Shown here: piece by piece, positions 7,311-15,840 of the stretch
Layout of the letters: every line of letters starts with the position of its first letter
Numbering within the stretch: position 1 is the first letter of the stretch
From: JBBDRW01 sp040905265
GTDB lineage: Bacteria > Bacteroidota > Rhodothermia > Balneolales > Balneolaceae
Reading direction: 5' to 3'
NCBI GenBank assembly: GCA_040905265.1
Contig: JBBDRW010000114.1
Coordinates: 1 to 30,612, forward strand
Length of the DNA: 30,612 nt
Program-made: the position numbers and the translations under genes
The notes under the pieces: generated by a model
What the model was told of the DNA's origin: nothing
The model's database searches: none
Seen by the model: only the letters and a program-made list of their open reading frames with translations

Positions 7311-8687
7311 ATGAAAACCTCTCTCTCTATTTTTGGACTCCTTATCCTTTTTTCACAAGCTCTGGCTGCCCAGGATACAGTTCGGGTAGACCTTTCGGAG
7401 TTTATCCGGCTGGGACTCGAAAAGTCGGGCCAGGTACAGTATGAAGAGGGGGCAGTCCGGCTGGCAGAAAACCGGATTGATGAAGCGAAAGCAAACCGAA
7501 TTCTGCCAAGAGTGGAGCTTAATACCAATCACGGGTTGGTCCCCGGCGTCGTCAGCGAGAATCCAGACCTTCCGAGAAGCCAATACTACCTGGACCCGAA
7601 CCTGACCAACGACTGGGAGAATTGGGCGATCTTTACCAGAGCAGAGATTACAGCCGTTCAGCCGGTCTTCTCCTGGGGTGCCGTGGATAAAGCGATTCGG
7701 GCAGCAGAATATGGAGCAATGGCTGCAGAAGGCCGGTTTGAAGCATCCCGGCAGGAGATCGAACTACAACTGGCAGAGCTCTATTACAGCTATCTGCTGG
7801 CTCTGGAGATCGAACGCATCCTTGCTGATGCGGAGAGCAAGGTAAATGAGATCGGGCGCAGGATTGAGGAGATGGAAGAGGAGGAGGATCCGGATCTGCA
7901 GCAGAAGGATGTTTTCCAGTTCCGGATTTACAAGTCAGAGTTTGAGATTCAGAAAACAGAGGTTCGCCAGAGTATCCAGCGTATTAATCGGATCTGGAAC
8001 TATTTTTTAGGTGAGGATGGAGTAACGGTCTATCTGCCGGAGTCGGATTTCCTGGACCCGGTACCCGTTCAGATTGAATCCTATGATTTCTATCAGGCAA
8101 ATGCACTTGGCACAAGGGCTGAACTGAGAGGGGCGGAAGCGGGTATTGCAGCCTATGAGCAGTCGATCGAAGCACTCAAGGCGCAGAGTTATCCGATGCT
8201 CTACCTGGGGCTTACTGCCAATTATGCCAATACCCCGAATCGTCCCAGACAGAGTAACCCGTTTATCATCAACAGTACCAACTACATGTCGGCCGGTTTC
8301 GGGTTTGGTATTCGTCAAAACCTGAATTTTTCTGCGATTAACAACCGGATCGACCGGGAACGAATTGAGTATAATCGTGTTAAAGATCTTAAGCATGCAC
8401 TTTCCGACCAGATAATTCTGGAGCTTAACGAGCGTTACATGGAGGCCGTGGTAGCCGAAGAGCGTGTTGACCGGCTGGATGAAGCGTTGGTAACCAGCAG
8501 AAGCTGGGTGCGGCATGAACAGTTGAACTACGATTTCGGATTTGGCGAGGTAGAGGACCTGGTTGACTCTGTACGCAAAGAGCTTGAACTACGGGTTGAA
8601 CTGAAACAGAGTATTTTTGAATTGAACAAGAGGCTGGCGGCACTCTACAAAGCGGCCGGGATACCGGTCAGCCGAATTGAAAACTGA
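7311..8687 (+). CDS. TolC family outer-membrane efflux protein
   Basis: An outer-membrane channel of the OEP/TolC type for type I secretion or efflux. A signal peptide (about 1-20, ending LAAQ) precedes a mature part of two related halves built from long amphipathic helices. The first is around 55-220, with the heptad-like segment EIVL-type helices near SKVNEIGRRIEEMEEEED, and the second is around 260-445. Total length of 458 is normal. No inner-membrane pump or adaptor gene is beside it; instead an MlaC-like gene follows after 140 bases, suggesting a link to lipid or solvent export. The substrate cannot be told from sequence. Confidence 0.85.
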   Translation: MKTSLSIFGLLILFSQALAAQDTVRVDLSEFIRLGLEKSGQVQYEEGAVRLAENRIDEAKANRILPRVELNTNHGLVPGVVSENPDLPRSQYYLDPNLTNDWENWAIFTRAEITAVQPVFSWGAVDKAIRAAEYGAMAAEGRFEASRQEIELQLAELYYSYLLALEIERILADAESKVNEIGRRIEEMEEEEDPDLQQKDVFQFRIYKSEFEIQKTEVRQSIQRINRIWNYFLGEDGVTVYLPESDFLDPVPVQIESYDFYQANALGTRAELRGAEAGIAAYEQSIEALKAQSYPMLYLGLTANYANTPNRPRQSNPFIINSTNYMSAGFGFGIRQNLNFSAINNRIDRERIEYNRVKDLKHALSDQIILELNERYMEAVVAEERVDRLDEALVTSRSWVRHEQLNYDFGFGEVEDLVDSVRKELELRVELKQSIFELNKRLAALYKAAGIPVSRIEN

Positions 8688-8827
8688 GACCTGGACCAGA
8701 TCGGTTGTTCGTGATATATGTGAAACCGGCAGGTATTTCAACCGTAAAATAACCGGACAGAATAAACTCTTAACAGTTTCTTGAATACCGGCATGTAATG
8801 GTGTTTGAAGAAAAATTAATAAATAGA

Positions 8828-9424
8828 ATGAATCGATTTTTCTTTTCCATACTGCTACTGCTCGCTTCCATGACAGTATCCACACTCTCTGTATCCGCAC
8901 AGACGGCTGAACAGGAGATCCGTTCGCTTCTGGAGTCCAGAGACAGTGAGATCAAGGAGATCGTCGGGCCGAAAGGGACAGAGCTGGAGGATTCAGAGCG
9001 TGAGCGGTTAAAAAGCCTTGTTAATGACATCATCGATTTTGAATCGATGGCCCGTTATGCTCTGGCAAGTACGTGGGAGAGTCTTGAGAGTGACGTGCAG
9101 CAGGAGTTCGTATCAATCTTTACCTCCATTGTACGGGACCACTCTCTGAGTCGTCTGGAGATCTACCGGGCGGAGGTACTCTATGAAGAGATTGTAGTGG
9201 AGGAGGGGATGGCGCGCGTGGAGACGATCGCACAGTTGGAAGAATCACGAATCCCCGTTGGCTATACGTTGGAGCAGCGCGGACCCGAATGGGTTATCAT
9301 CGATATGTATATCGACGATGTATCTACGTCAGAATCCTACCGGACCCAATTCCAAAGTATCATCCGTCAGCGTGGTTTCGACGCTCTGTTGGAGAATCTT
9401 CGACGCAAAGCGGTACAAACCTGA
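8828..9424 (+). CDS. MlaC/Ttg2D-like periplasmic phospholipid-binding protein
   Basis: A 198-residue protein with a signal peptide (1-24, cleaved before Q25) and an MlaC/Tol-Tol-Ttg2 domain over most of the rest, including the helical region DIIDFESMARYAL and the later strands EEIVVEEGMARVET and WVIIDMYIDDVS. Such proteins shuttle phospholipids between the outer membrane and an MlaFEDB ABC complex. The frame opens at 8798, but the ATG at 8828 gives a clean signal peptide, so I start there. The mlaE, mlaF and mlaD partners are not in the window. The lipocalin-like secreted protein follows after 38 bases, probably in the same transcript. Confidence 0.82.
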   Translation: MNRFFFSILLLLASMTVSTLSVSAQTAEQEIRSLLESRDSEIKEIVGPKGTELEDSERERLKSLVNDIIDFESMARYALASTWESLESDVQQEFVSIFTSIVRDHSLSRLEIYRAEVLYEEIVVEEGMARVETIAQLEESRIPVGYTLEQRGPEWVIIDMYIDDVSTSESYRTQFQSIIRQRGFDALLENLRRKAVQT

Positions 9425-9462
9425 ATGCAGGCTCCGGGTGGTGAAGCGGAGCTGAAGACTAC

Positions 9463-10554
9463 ATGAACCTGAGAAAATCAATGAAGAGACTGACTGGCTT
9501 GTCCACAATTCTGATCCTGCTCATTACTGCCACAGCTCTGTCTGCACAAGATATTATTCTCTCCCCGTCCGGCCCGATACAGAATAGTGCTCCGGACGAT
9601 ATCTGGCCTCAGACCCTATCGGGAAATACCTATAATGAGTTCTGGACCTACCAGTTCTATCTGGAGGGTGGGATTGACCTCACGATGGTATTCTCGGTGG
9701 CCAATTTTGGATCGTTAAAGTCGCCGGTGAGCGGAATCCGGCTTTCGGTTATCGGTTTTGAAGGCCGTGATGTCTATCAGGTGATGCGGGAATACCCGAT
9801 TGAACGGCTTCATCTGGACCGTGAGAGCTGGGTAATGCGTCTGCGTCCTGACCGTGATATCTGGTTTCGGGGCAAGCTGCCGGAGAATCATGTTGTGAAT
9901 GTCCAGACCTCCAAGGATGGTGTTGAGTATGACTTGCGGCTGGAACTGAGTAACATCCACCATGGCTACAAGAGGGGAGACGGCCGCTACCGGGTCGATG
10001 GAAGTATGATCGGCCTGGTGACTCATATCCCCTATGCGGATGTACGGGGTTATGTCAGGATCAATGAGGTTCGAAAAGAGGTGCGGGGCACGGCCTATAT
10101 GGATCATACCTTCCAGGACCAGATTACGTCGCGCCTGTTGAGTGAGGGGTACCGGTATGTCTATCACGGAGGGGAGGACGACTGGGATGTGGGCTATTTT
10201 CTTGTTCCGGAGGACCGGGATGATCAGAGCGTGTTTGGATATAACCTTCAATTCAGGAACCGACAATTCTCTGCGGATTTTCCGAACAGGCTGGAGCGAA
10301 TTGGCCGGGAGCGGGTATTCGGCCATGACCTGCCGGCTCGGGTCGAAATCGGATTTCAGAATGGCGAAGATCGAACATTTACCAGGACAAAGGACCTGGA
10401 GCGTTTCGCACTGCTTAAAGAACTGGGAGGCCTGGCCCGAAGATTGGCAAGGGGGTATCTGAGTGGCGAGGTGGTGGAGTTCAGGGGAGAGGGGAACATG
10501 CGTGGGAACGGCATTACATTTCCGGTACACTACAATATGTTTATTGTGGATTGA
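9463..10554 (+). CDS. Secreted CrtC/AttH-like lipocalin-fold protein (tentative)
   Basis: A 363-residue protein with a signal peptide (1-28, ALSAQ). The rest is beta-rich with many aromatic residues. The segment GTAYMDHTF (209-217) resembles the G-x-A-Y-x-D-H motif of carotenoid 1,2-hydratase (CrtC), AttH and Svf1-type double-lipocalin proteins, which bind or act on lipids such as carotenoids. Whether it is an enzyme or a carrier is unknown. It follows a TolC-like and an MlaC-like gene on the same strand, which fits a lipid-handling role in the periplasm. A second ATG at 9481 is a possible alternative start. The family call rests on one motif and general character. Confidence 0.5.
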   Translation: MNLRKSMKRLTGLSTILILLITATALSAQDIILSPSGPIQNSAPDDIWPQTLSGNTYNEFWTYQFYLEGGIDLTMVFSVANFGSLKSPVSGIRLSVIGFEGRDVYQVMREYPIERLHLDRESWVMRLRPDRDIWFRGKLPENHVVNVQTSKDGVEYDLRLELSNIHHGYKRGDGRYRVDGSMIGLVTHIPYADVRGYVRINEVRKEVRGTAYMDHTFQDQITSRLLSEGYRYVYHGGEDDWDVGYFLVPEDRDDQSVFGYNLQFRNRQFSADFPNRLERIGRERVFGHDLPARVEIGFQNGEDRTFTRTKDLERFALLKELGGLARRLARGYLSGEVVEFRGEGNMRGNGITFPVHYNMFIVD

Positions 10555-10574
10555 GCTGGGAAATTGTCGGGCTC

Positions 10575-11600
10575 CTAATGTTCCGATACAGTTGATGATT
10601 CGGCAATCAGCCGCTCTTTCAGGATTTTTTCAAGATGCACTCTCTGCCTGTCATGCAGCTTTTCCAGGGACTGAAGGCAGAGAAACGTTACCTCCTGACC
10701 CTCATGAAGCTTTTGCAGCTTCTTCTTGACCACAGTGGAAAGATCCAGTTCCCCGTTGATCATCAGGGAGTCAGTCTCATCGGCAAACAGCACATTCCGG
10801 TTCAGGATCTCCAGGTGATTGGCGAGATAGATGCCTGAAAATTGCCAGATATCGCGGAAAGGATAGGAGATATTCTGTGCAAATGTCTCGGGATGATCCC
10901 GGAAGAACTCTTCGAGCGTCTCCTTACGGATCGGGTGGGGAATGTGAGGAGCACGAAAGTACTCTTTTTTCATTCCCGCAAGTTGTGCAGACCGTGCCTG
11001 TAGCAGCAGGTGCATTGTGTGGGAGACCCCCAGCAGATTACGGGTGAAGAAGTTAAGAACCCGGTTTAACTGTATCCGGACAGCCCCGTAGTTGCGTAAC
11101 GGTTTCCACTCGCCACGCAGGACGACTTTTCCGGCGGAGAAAAAGTCCGTTGGTTCTACAGGACGCGTAATGAGGAAATCGTCATTAAAATAGATAAACC
11201 TTGAAGCAAGTTCCGGAGTACGCCAAATCGCAGTTTCGATAGAGCGGGAATTGAAGGTAGGAAGCGCCCACTCAAACGATGCAAAGATATCCCGGTGATC
11301 CACTATACGAACTCCGAGCCTGGTTCTCTCGCTTGCGGTCAGAAAAGCGGGAATCTGGTTGTCGGTAATGAGGTGGATATACCGGATCCATGGGGCGAAT
11401 CTTCGAATGGAACAGATACAGTATTGAAGTTCCCCGTTATCAAGAAATCGTGTTTTGGCCTGGCCGGCTGGAATTGTGTGCATACTTCTGTTGCTGCTCC
11501 CGCTGAGAGCCTCTGTACGTTTTCGCTGATGTTCCGGGTCATTCCCGTCCACCCAGGTGATTACAGCATCGATTGGACCAGTTGTCACGTTTGAACTCAT
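10575..11600 (-). CDS. Stealth-family capsular polysaccharide phosphotransferase
   Basis: Likely transfers a hexose-1-phosphate unit to a growing surface polysaccharide in the cytoplasm. From the chosen start the 341-residue protein shows the conserved Stealth regions in order: CR1 DAVITWVDGNDP (about 11-22), CR2 from ELQYCICSIRRFAPW through FNSRSIE and YFNDDFLI (about 57-144), CR3 near PHIPHPI (218-224), and CR4 near PFRDIWQFSGIY (about 247-258). The frame opens at 11645, but the ATG at 11600 has an AGGAG site six bases upstream and leaves a standard N-terminus. It converges with the lipocalin-like gene (20-base gap) and diverges from the ABC flippase gene, and with it forms a small glycan group. 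Confidence 0.88.
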   Translation of the reverse strand: MSSNVTTGPIDAVITWVDGNDPEHQRKRTEALSGSSNRSMHTIPAGQAKTRFLDNGELQYCICSIRRFAPWIRYIHLITDNQIPAFLTASERTRLGVRIVDHRDIFASFEWALPTFNSRSIETAIWRTPELASRFIYFNDDFLITRPVEPTDFFSAGKVVLRGEWKPLRNYGAVRIQLNRVLNFFTRNLLGVSHTMHLLLQARSAQLAGMKKEYFRAPHIPHPIRKETLEEFFRDHPETFAQNISYPFRDIWQFSGIYLANHLEILNRNVLFADETDSLMINGELDLSTVVKKKLQKLHEGQEVTFLCLQSLEKLHDRQRVHLEKILKERLIAESSTVSEH

Positions 11601-12045
11601 GCTGTCTCCTATATCGGAATTCCAGAGGGAACCGGCTTCCGGCATGTGAAAAGACGGGTTTTTTTGGGTATTGAAACTCCTAGTGTCGCGTCAACCATAC
11701 TCTTGAGGGGCTACGCCAGCCGGTAAAATCCCTTCGACAACCCCAACATCACATGGTTGACACGACACTTGCAGGGGGTGAATATAGTAAATTCAGGGAT
11801 GTTTCGTTAACTGCAGGAGCCTGATCCATCAGAATGCTCAGTAGGATTGTAACAAAAAGATGGATTGGAATACCCTCCGGATGGTACAAATCCAGATTTT
11901 TCAAAGTCTCTTCAGACTGAAATCTCCACTTGCTTATTCCCGGCACATCCCGGATCGGTTGTGAGAATACAAACTTATCATAATCAATTACACTTTTGTA
12001 TTTTATCTGATCTGTTCAACCAATATTACATTGTAATCCACTCGC
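11601..12045. other. Divergent intergenic region between Stealth and ABC flippase genes
   Basis: A 445-base gap. It must hold the promoters of both flanking genes but shows no convincing consensus. It contains the 88-nt inverted-repeat element (listed separately) and an AT-rich last 90 bases before the ABC gene. A 65-codon minus-strand frame ends inside the repeat and has no recognisable features. Confidence 0.5.
11682..11769. repeat. 88-nt inverted-repeat element (MITE-like)
   Basis: The ends are near-perfect inverted repeats: AGTGTCGCGTCAACCAT (11682-11698) and ATGGTTGACACGACACT (11753-11769) match in 16 of 17 positions. The interior holds a GGGG/CCCC pairing possibility, so the whole can fold into one branched hairpin. 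The end sequence GGTTGACGCGACA recurs at 24828-24840, which points to a dispersed family. No target-site duplication and no transposase are visible. Confidence 0.65.
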
Positions 12046-13869
12046 ATGCTGGAACACATACGAAAGCTCTATTGGCTGTTTGACCGGCGTGATAAGCTGA
12101 AAATAATCGGCCTTTTCTTCCTGATGATGATTGCATCGATTATAGATGCGATCAGTGTGAGTGCGATTCCTGCACTGGTTGCGATTCTGGCAGACGGCGA
12201 AGCGGTTTTAGAAGATGAACGCTTTCTGCGGGTCTGGGAATTGGCCGGAGTGGAAGAGCCGACAGATCTGATCGTATTCGGTTCAATCTTTCTCGTAACT
12301 GCTTTTCTGCTGAAAAACGGCTATCTGGCTTTCTACAAATATATCAGTACAGTTTTCATCTTCAAAAAGTATGCCCAGCTGGGAGATCGTCTGTTTGCAC
12401 GCTATATGGACGCGCCCTACTCCTATCACCTGAACCGGAATTCAGCACAACTGCTGCGAAACGTGACGCAGGAGACTCAACTGCTGGTACTCAACTTTCT
12501 CTTCCCGATGTTAAAGCTGTTGCTGCACCTCTCTGTGATCATTATGGTGACGGTACTGTTGTTGATCTTCGTGGATTTTATGATTACAGGGATCATTCTG
12601 GTGGTTCTGGGGGGTGGTTCCCTGCTTTTCATGCGGGTTTTGAAAAAGCATATCAAAAAATATGGCAGGGAGGAGCAGGACTACCGCAGCCTGATGATCC
12701 AGTCGGTCAATGAGGGGATCGGGGGGCTTAAAGACGCCAAAGTCTCAGGGCGAACCGGTTTCTTTCGGAACAGGTTTCGGGCCAGTATCCGTAAAACAAC
12801 CAAAGCTTCCGGGTTTCGGGAATTCATCGAGCAGCTCACCATTCCGATGGTTGAAACCATTGCGGTTGTCGGTGTTCTCTTTATTGCCCTGCTTATGGTC
12901 TGGCAGGGTCAGACACTTCAGGCTATTATACCGGCTTTGACGATGCTTGCAGCTGCCACCGCCCGCCTGATGCCCGCTTTCCGGATTGTGGTTCAACACT
13001 ATACCAAAATCCGGTACTACAGCTATGTTGTGGACCCGGTCTACGATGATTTGCAGGAGATCAGCCGGCTTAACAGAAGTGAGCAGTCTCCCGGAGATGA
13101 GAAGAAACTGCCACATAACAAGGCAATCACGTTCAACAATGTCAGATATCGATATCCGGAGAGCGACGAGTATGCAATCGACGGAATTTCACTGACGATC
13201 AAGAAAGGGGAAGCGGTTGCCTTTGTTGGCCCGTCCGGCGCTGGTAAAACGACTATCGTCGATCTTCTGCTTGGCCTTCTGCAGCCACAGGACGGATCGA
13301 TTGAGGTAGATGGAATGGATATTCGGGAGCACAGGTTTGGCTGGCAGCAGAATGTAGGGTACATCCCGCAGTTCATCTATCTGAGCGACACCACCATCCG
13401 GGGGAATATTGCTTTCGGACTTCCTGAAGGCCAGATCCGGGAGGAGTTGCTTTGGGACGCACTCCGGGCAGCTCAGCTGGAGAGCTTCATCGAGCAGCTT
13501 CCGGATGGCCTCGACACGATCATTGGAGAGCGCGGGGTACGCCTCTCCGGAGGGCAGCGTCAGCGAATCGGGATCGCCAGGGCACTCTACCACAATCCGG
13601 AAGTACTGGTAATGGATGAAGCGACCTCTGCCCTGGACAATCAGACAGAGCGGCTGGTCGTTTCTGCCATTGAAGGGCTGCGTGGAGATCGTACTCTGAT
13701 TACAATTGCACACCGTCTAACGACTGTACGAAACTCGGACAGGCTTTTCTATCTGGAGGATGGAATACTGTGTGATTCCGGAACTTACAACGAGCTGGAA
13801 GAGCGGCTTCCACAGTTCCGGCTTATGACAACAGTGGAGCCGGCTGCGGAACAGTCCGGCCGCAAGTAG
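12046..13869 (+). CDS. ABC transporter permease/ATPase, PglK/MsbA-type flippase
   Basis: A 607-residue half-transporter that works as a homodimer. The membrane domain occupies about residues 18-330, with hydrophobic segments near 20-45, 75-100, 150-200 and 265-305. The ATPase domain follows with Walker A GPSGAGKTT (395-403), Q-loop GYIPQ (438-442), signature LSGGQ (500-504), Walker B LVMDE (521-525) and H-loop histidine H556, so it looks fully active. The overall form and its place between a Stealth gene and a glycosyltransferase suggest flipping of a lipid-linked glycan across the inner membrane; lipid A or a peptide cannot be excluded. The glycosyltransferase starts 7 bases downstream. Confidence 0.88.
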   Translation: MLEHIRKLYWLFDRRDKLKIIGLFFLMMIASIIDAISVSAIPALVAILADGEAVLEDERFLRVWELAGVEEPTDLIVFGSIFLVTAFLLKNGYLAFYKYISTVFIFKKYAQLGDRLFARYMDAPYSYHLNRNSAQLLRNVTQETQLLVLNFLFPMLKLLLHLSVIIMVTVLLLIFVDFMITGIILVVLGGGSLLFMRVLKKHIKKYGREEQDYRSLMIQSVNEGIGGLKDAKVSGRTGFFRNRFRASIRKTTKASGFREFIEQLTIPMVETIAVVGVLFIALLMVWQGQTLQAIIPALTMLAAATARLMPAFRIVVQHYTKIRYYSYVVDPVYDDLQEISRLNRSEQSPGDEKKLPHNKAITFNNVRYRYPESDEYAIDGISLTIKKGEAVAFVGPSGAGKTTIVDLLLGLLQPQDGSIEVDGMDIREHRFGWQQNVGYIPQFIYLSDTTIRGNIAFGLPEGQIREELLWDALRAAQLESFIEQLPDGLDTIIGERGVRLSGGQRQRIGIARALYHNPEVLVMDEATSALDNQTERLVVSAIEGLRGDRTLITIAHRLTTVRNSDRLFYLEDGILCDSGTYNELEERLPQFRLMTTVEPAAEQSGRK

Positions 13870-13876
13870 AACAGGA

Positions 13877-14896
13877 GTGATGGCCAACAGAAGCATGACA
13901 GCAGAGGGACCGCCGGTGAGGAGATTCTCGAAAGAGGAGGGGTATGTGTACAACTCATATGGCCCGGCCACGTATCTGAAGCATGTAGTAGCGAGCTTGA
14001 GTACACTGAGAAGATATGACAAGGATCGGCCGGTTGCACTTGTCTGTACGGATGAACACCGCCAGCTCCTGAAGGAGTATCAACTGACTTCCATGTTTGA
14101 TGAGATCCTGCCAATCCGGGAAGAGCATGCCTCTATTGTCGGTTTCAAGCACAATCTCCACTCCTACATGCCTTTCCGAAGGAACCTGTACCTGGATAGT
14201 GACATCGTCTGGTGCAGGAATCCTGATCCACTCTGGACGTCACTCTCCATCTACGACTTCACAATTACCGGGTTGCAGGTTTCCGACAACTTTTTTGGAG
14301 CTTCCAAGAGTTTTTCGGTACTGTCGGACATACTCTTTCAACGCCGCAGCCGAACTTTGAACCGGTTTGGTATTACCCAGCTCAGCCGGGTGCAGAGCGG
14401 CATGATCTATGGAGCGGACAAGGAGTTGACCCGGTCGATATGCGGGTTGGCTGCCGATATCCTCAGCCGGAAAGGGGAGACTCATTTTCAGAGTCGACTC
14501 TCGGAGAAAGGGAGAAACCAGGAGTCGTGTGAATGGAGCCTGGCGATGGCGATGGCAAAAAAAAATCTGCAGGTCTATCCCTGGCACCAGGGCCATGAGA
14601 GCCCTCAGCTTGATTACCTGAAAGAGTATACCCGACACGATCCGGATTTCAGGAAGGTGGAGTGTACGTTCTATTGCGATCCATTTGTCTATAGTTTACG
14701 GGGCTTGAAGTCGAACTGGATACGTACCAGATTATTGTGGCTCTTCTCTCTGTTTCCCGGAATGGGAGATTATATAAAGACCACCCCATACTGTCTCCAT
14801 TTTGGATGGGTGCATCAGAAGAAGCCTTTTTTTGACTTTGCAGAGCGAAACTGGATGAGGTTGACCGTCGAAACGACCAGAGGTACTATGGCATGA
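13877..14896 (+). CDS. Glycosyltransferase-like protein (GT-A fold, tentative)
   Basis: A 339-residue cytoplasmic protein of nucleotide-diphospho-sugar transferase type. An N-terminal segment with TYLKHVVASLSTLRRY and VALVCTDE is followed by RRNLYLDSDIVW, whose D-x-D (107-109) is the usual metal and sugar-nucleotide binding motif. Further on HFGWVHQKKPF near 314-324 is the kind of late histidine found in such enzymes. It immediately follows the ABC flippase, probably as one transcript, and so should help make the exported glycan. Donor and acceptor are unknown. The start may be GTG 13877, ATG 13880 or ATG 13895. Confidence 0.7.
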   Translation: MMANRSMTAEGPPVRRFSKEEGYVYNSYGPATYLKHVVASLSTLRRYDKDRPVALVCTDEHRQLLKEYQLTSMFDEILPIREEHASIVGFKHNLHSYMPFRRNLYLDSDIVWCRNPDPLWTSLSIYDFTITGLQVSDNFFGASKSFSVLSDILFQRRSRTLNRFGITQLSRVQSGMIYGADKELTRSICGLAADILSRKGETHFQSRLSEKGRNQESCEWSLAMAMAKKNLQVYPWHQGHESPQLDYLKEYTRHDPDFRKVECTFYCDPFVYSLRGLKSNWIRTRLLWLFSLFPGMGDYIKTTPYCLHFGWVHQKKPFFDFAERNWMRLTVETTRGTMA

Positions 14897-15045
14897 GAAC
14901 CGCTTCTGGCGTGTGGGATTCAGGCAGAAGGTGTGTATGGAGTACCACTCTTCTTTATTGGGTTGATTCCTGTATATTGTGTCAGATATTTCCGTGCTGA
15001 TCGGGATTGCTGGAAGAATGAAAGCTTGATCGAATATTCGGTATT

Positions 15046-15522
15046 ATGGGGCAAACAAAATTTTTATATGTTATTCTGGCGATTATTTTTGCCGGAGTCG
15101 TGATGGTTCTGATCATGAATGTTCTGGATCAAAATGACGATGACACGGTTCTCCGGGAGGTTCAGTTGGAACTGCAGCAGATTGCCGATGCGGCACATGA
15201 TCACTACCAGAAACCCGGCCTGTTGGGAGGAGGAGGGAAAGCCTTTGACGGCAGTGGAAGCGGGAGCCGAATCCGGCTGGAGGAGCTTCTGAACAGTGCG
15301 GAACAGAACGGGAAGAGACTCGAGACGGCGAACGGGATCTACCTTCTGGATGAAATCAGTGAACAGAGTATCACAATTATTGCAACCATGAAGGATTCCC
15401 GATTTGAGGAGGCTCCGGAGGAGCAGGCCTTTATCTCAGCACGAATCTGCCGGGACAGGATGGTATTGTCTCAATTGAATGAAGAAGCGCCCGATGAAGA
15501 GGAGTGCCTCACCGGTGAATAA
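15046..15522 (+). CDS. Membrane-anchored protein of unknown function, pilin-like architecture
   Basis: A 158-residue protein that I do not recognise with certainty. It has one N-terminal hydrophobic helix (about 6-27), a helical stretch with ELQQIADAAHDHYQKP, a glycine-rich turn LLGGGGKAFDGSGSGS (59-74), and an acidic C-terminal part with an apparent beta region (TANGIYLLDEI, SITIIAT) and two cysteines (C134, C154). A single N-terminal helix followed by a small globular domain recalls pseudopilins, but no prepilin peptidase site (G before F/M plus E5) is present. It heads a run of three same-strand genes ending in an ABC ATPase. Confidence 0.6.
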   Translation: MGQTKFLYVILAIIFAGVVMVLIMNVLDQNDDDTVLREVQLELQQIADAAHDHYQKPGLLGGGGKAFDGSGSGSRIRLEELLNSAEQNGKRLETANGIYLLDEISEQSITIIATMKDSRFEEAPEEQAFISARICRDRMVLSQLNEEAPDEEECLTGE

Positions 15523-15561
15523 CTGCCGGGCAGCCGGACAAACCCTGTAACCGAAAAACGT

Positions 15562-15840
15562 ATGCCAGGATATCTTACAGAGAAATTTATTCTCCATTCG
15601 TTTTTATTTTTTGTTGCCCTGGTGATTCTACCGCTTCTTTTCTACGGACAGCCCAGTTATGTAATTCCGAGAGGTGTTTTTATTGGTGGAATTTTCGGGG
15701 GTATTTATACATTTTACGACTTTAAGCGGCGCAATATCTGGCCGCTTTTTGATAACTTTCGGTATCCGAAAGGCCTTTTGTTATCGGTTCTATTCCTGTT
15801 GTTTCAGGCATTTTCTCTGATTCTATATCCGTTTTTTTGA
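15562..15840 (+). CDS. Small three-helix membrane protein of unknown function
   Basis: A 92-residue protein with three hydrophobic segments at about 9-28, 34-52 and 69-91, and a charged cytoplasmic-looking loop (YDFKRRN) after the second, giving an odd number of helices. No known family is recognised. Its stop codon overlaps the TTG start of the downstream ABC ATPase by four bases, a strong sign of translational coupling, so it may be a membrane partner for that ATPase, although it is much smaller than an ordinary permease. Confidence 0.6.
   Translation: MPGYLTEKFILHSFLFFVALVILPLLFYGQPSYVIPRGVFIGGIFGGIYTFYDFKRRNIWPLFDNFRYPKGLLLSVLFLLFQAFSLILYPFF

Noticed and set aside
9715..10530. 271-codon minus-strand frame opposite the lipocalin-like gene
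   Set aside because: The plus-strand frame has a signal peptide and family motif; the opposite frame looks like a shadow with no features.
11749..11946. 65-codon minus-strand frame in the Stealth/flippase gap
   Set aside because: It has no family resemblance, and its end is simply translation of the inverted-repeat element.
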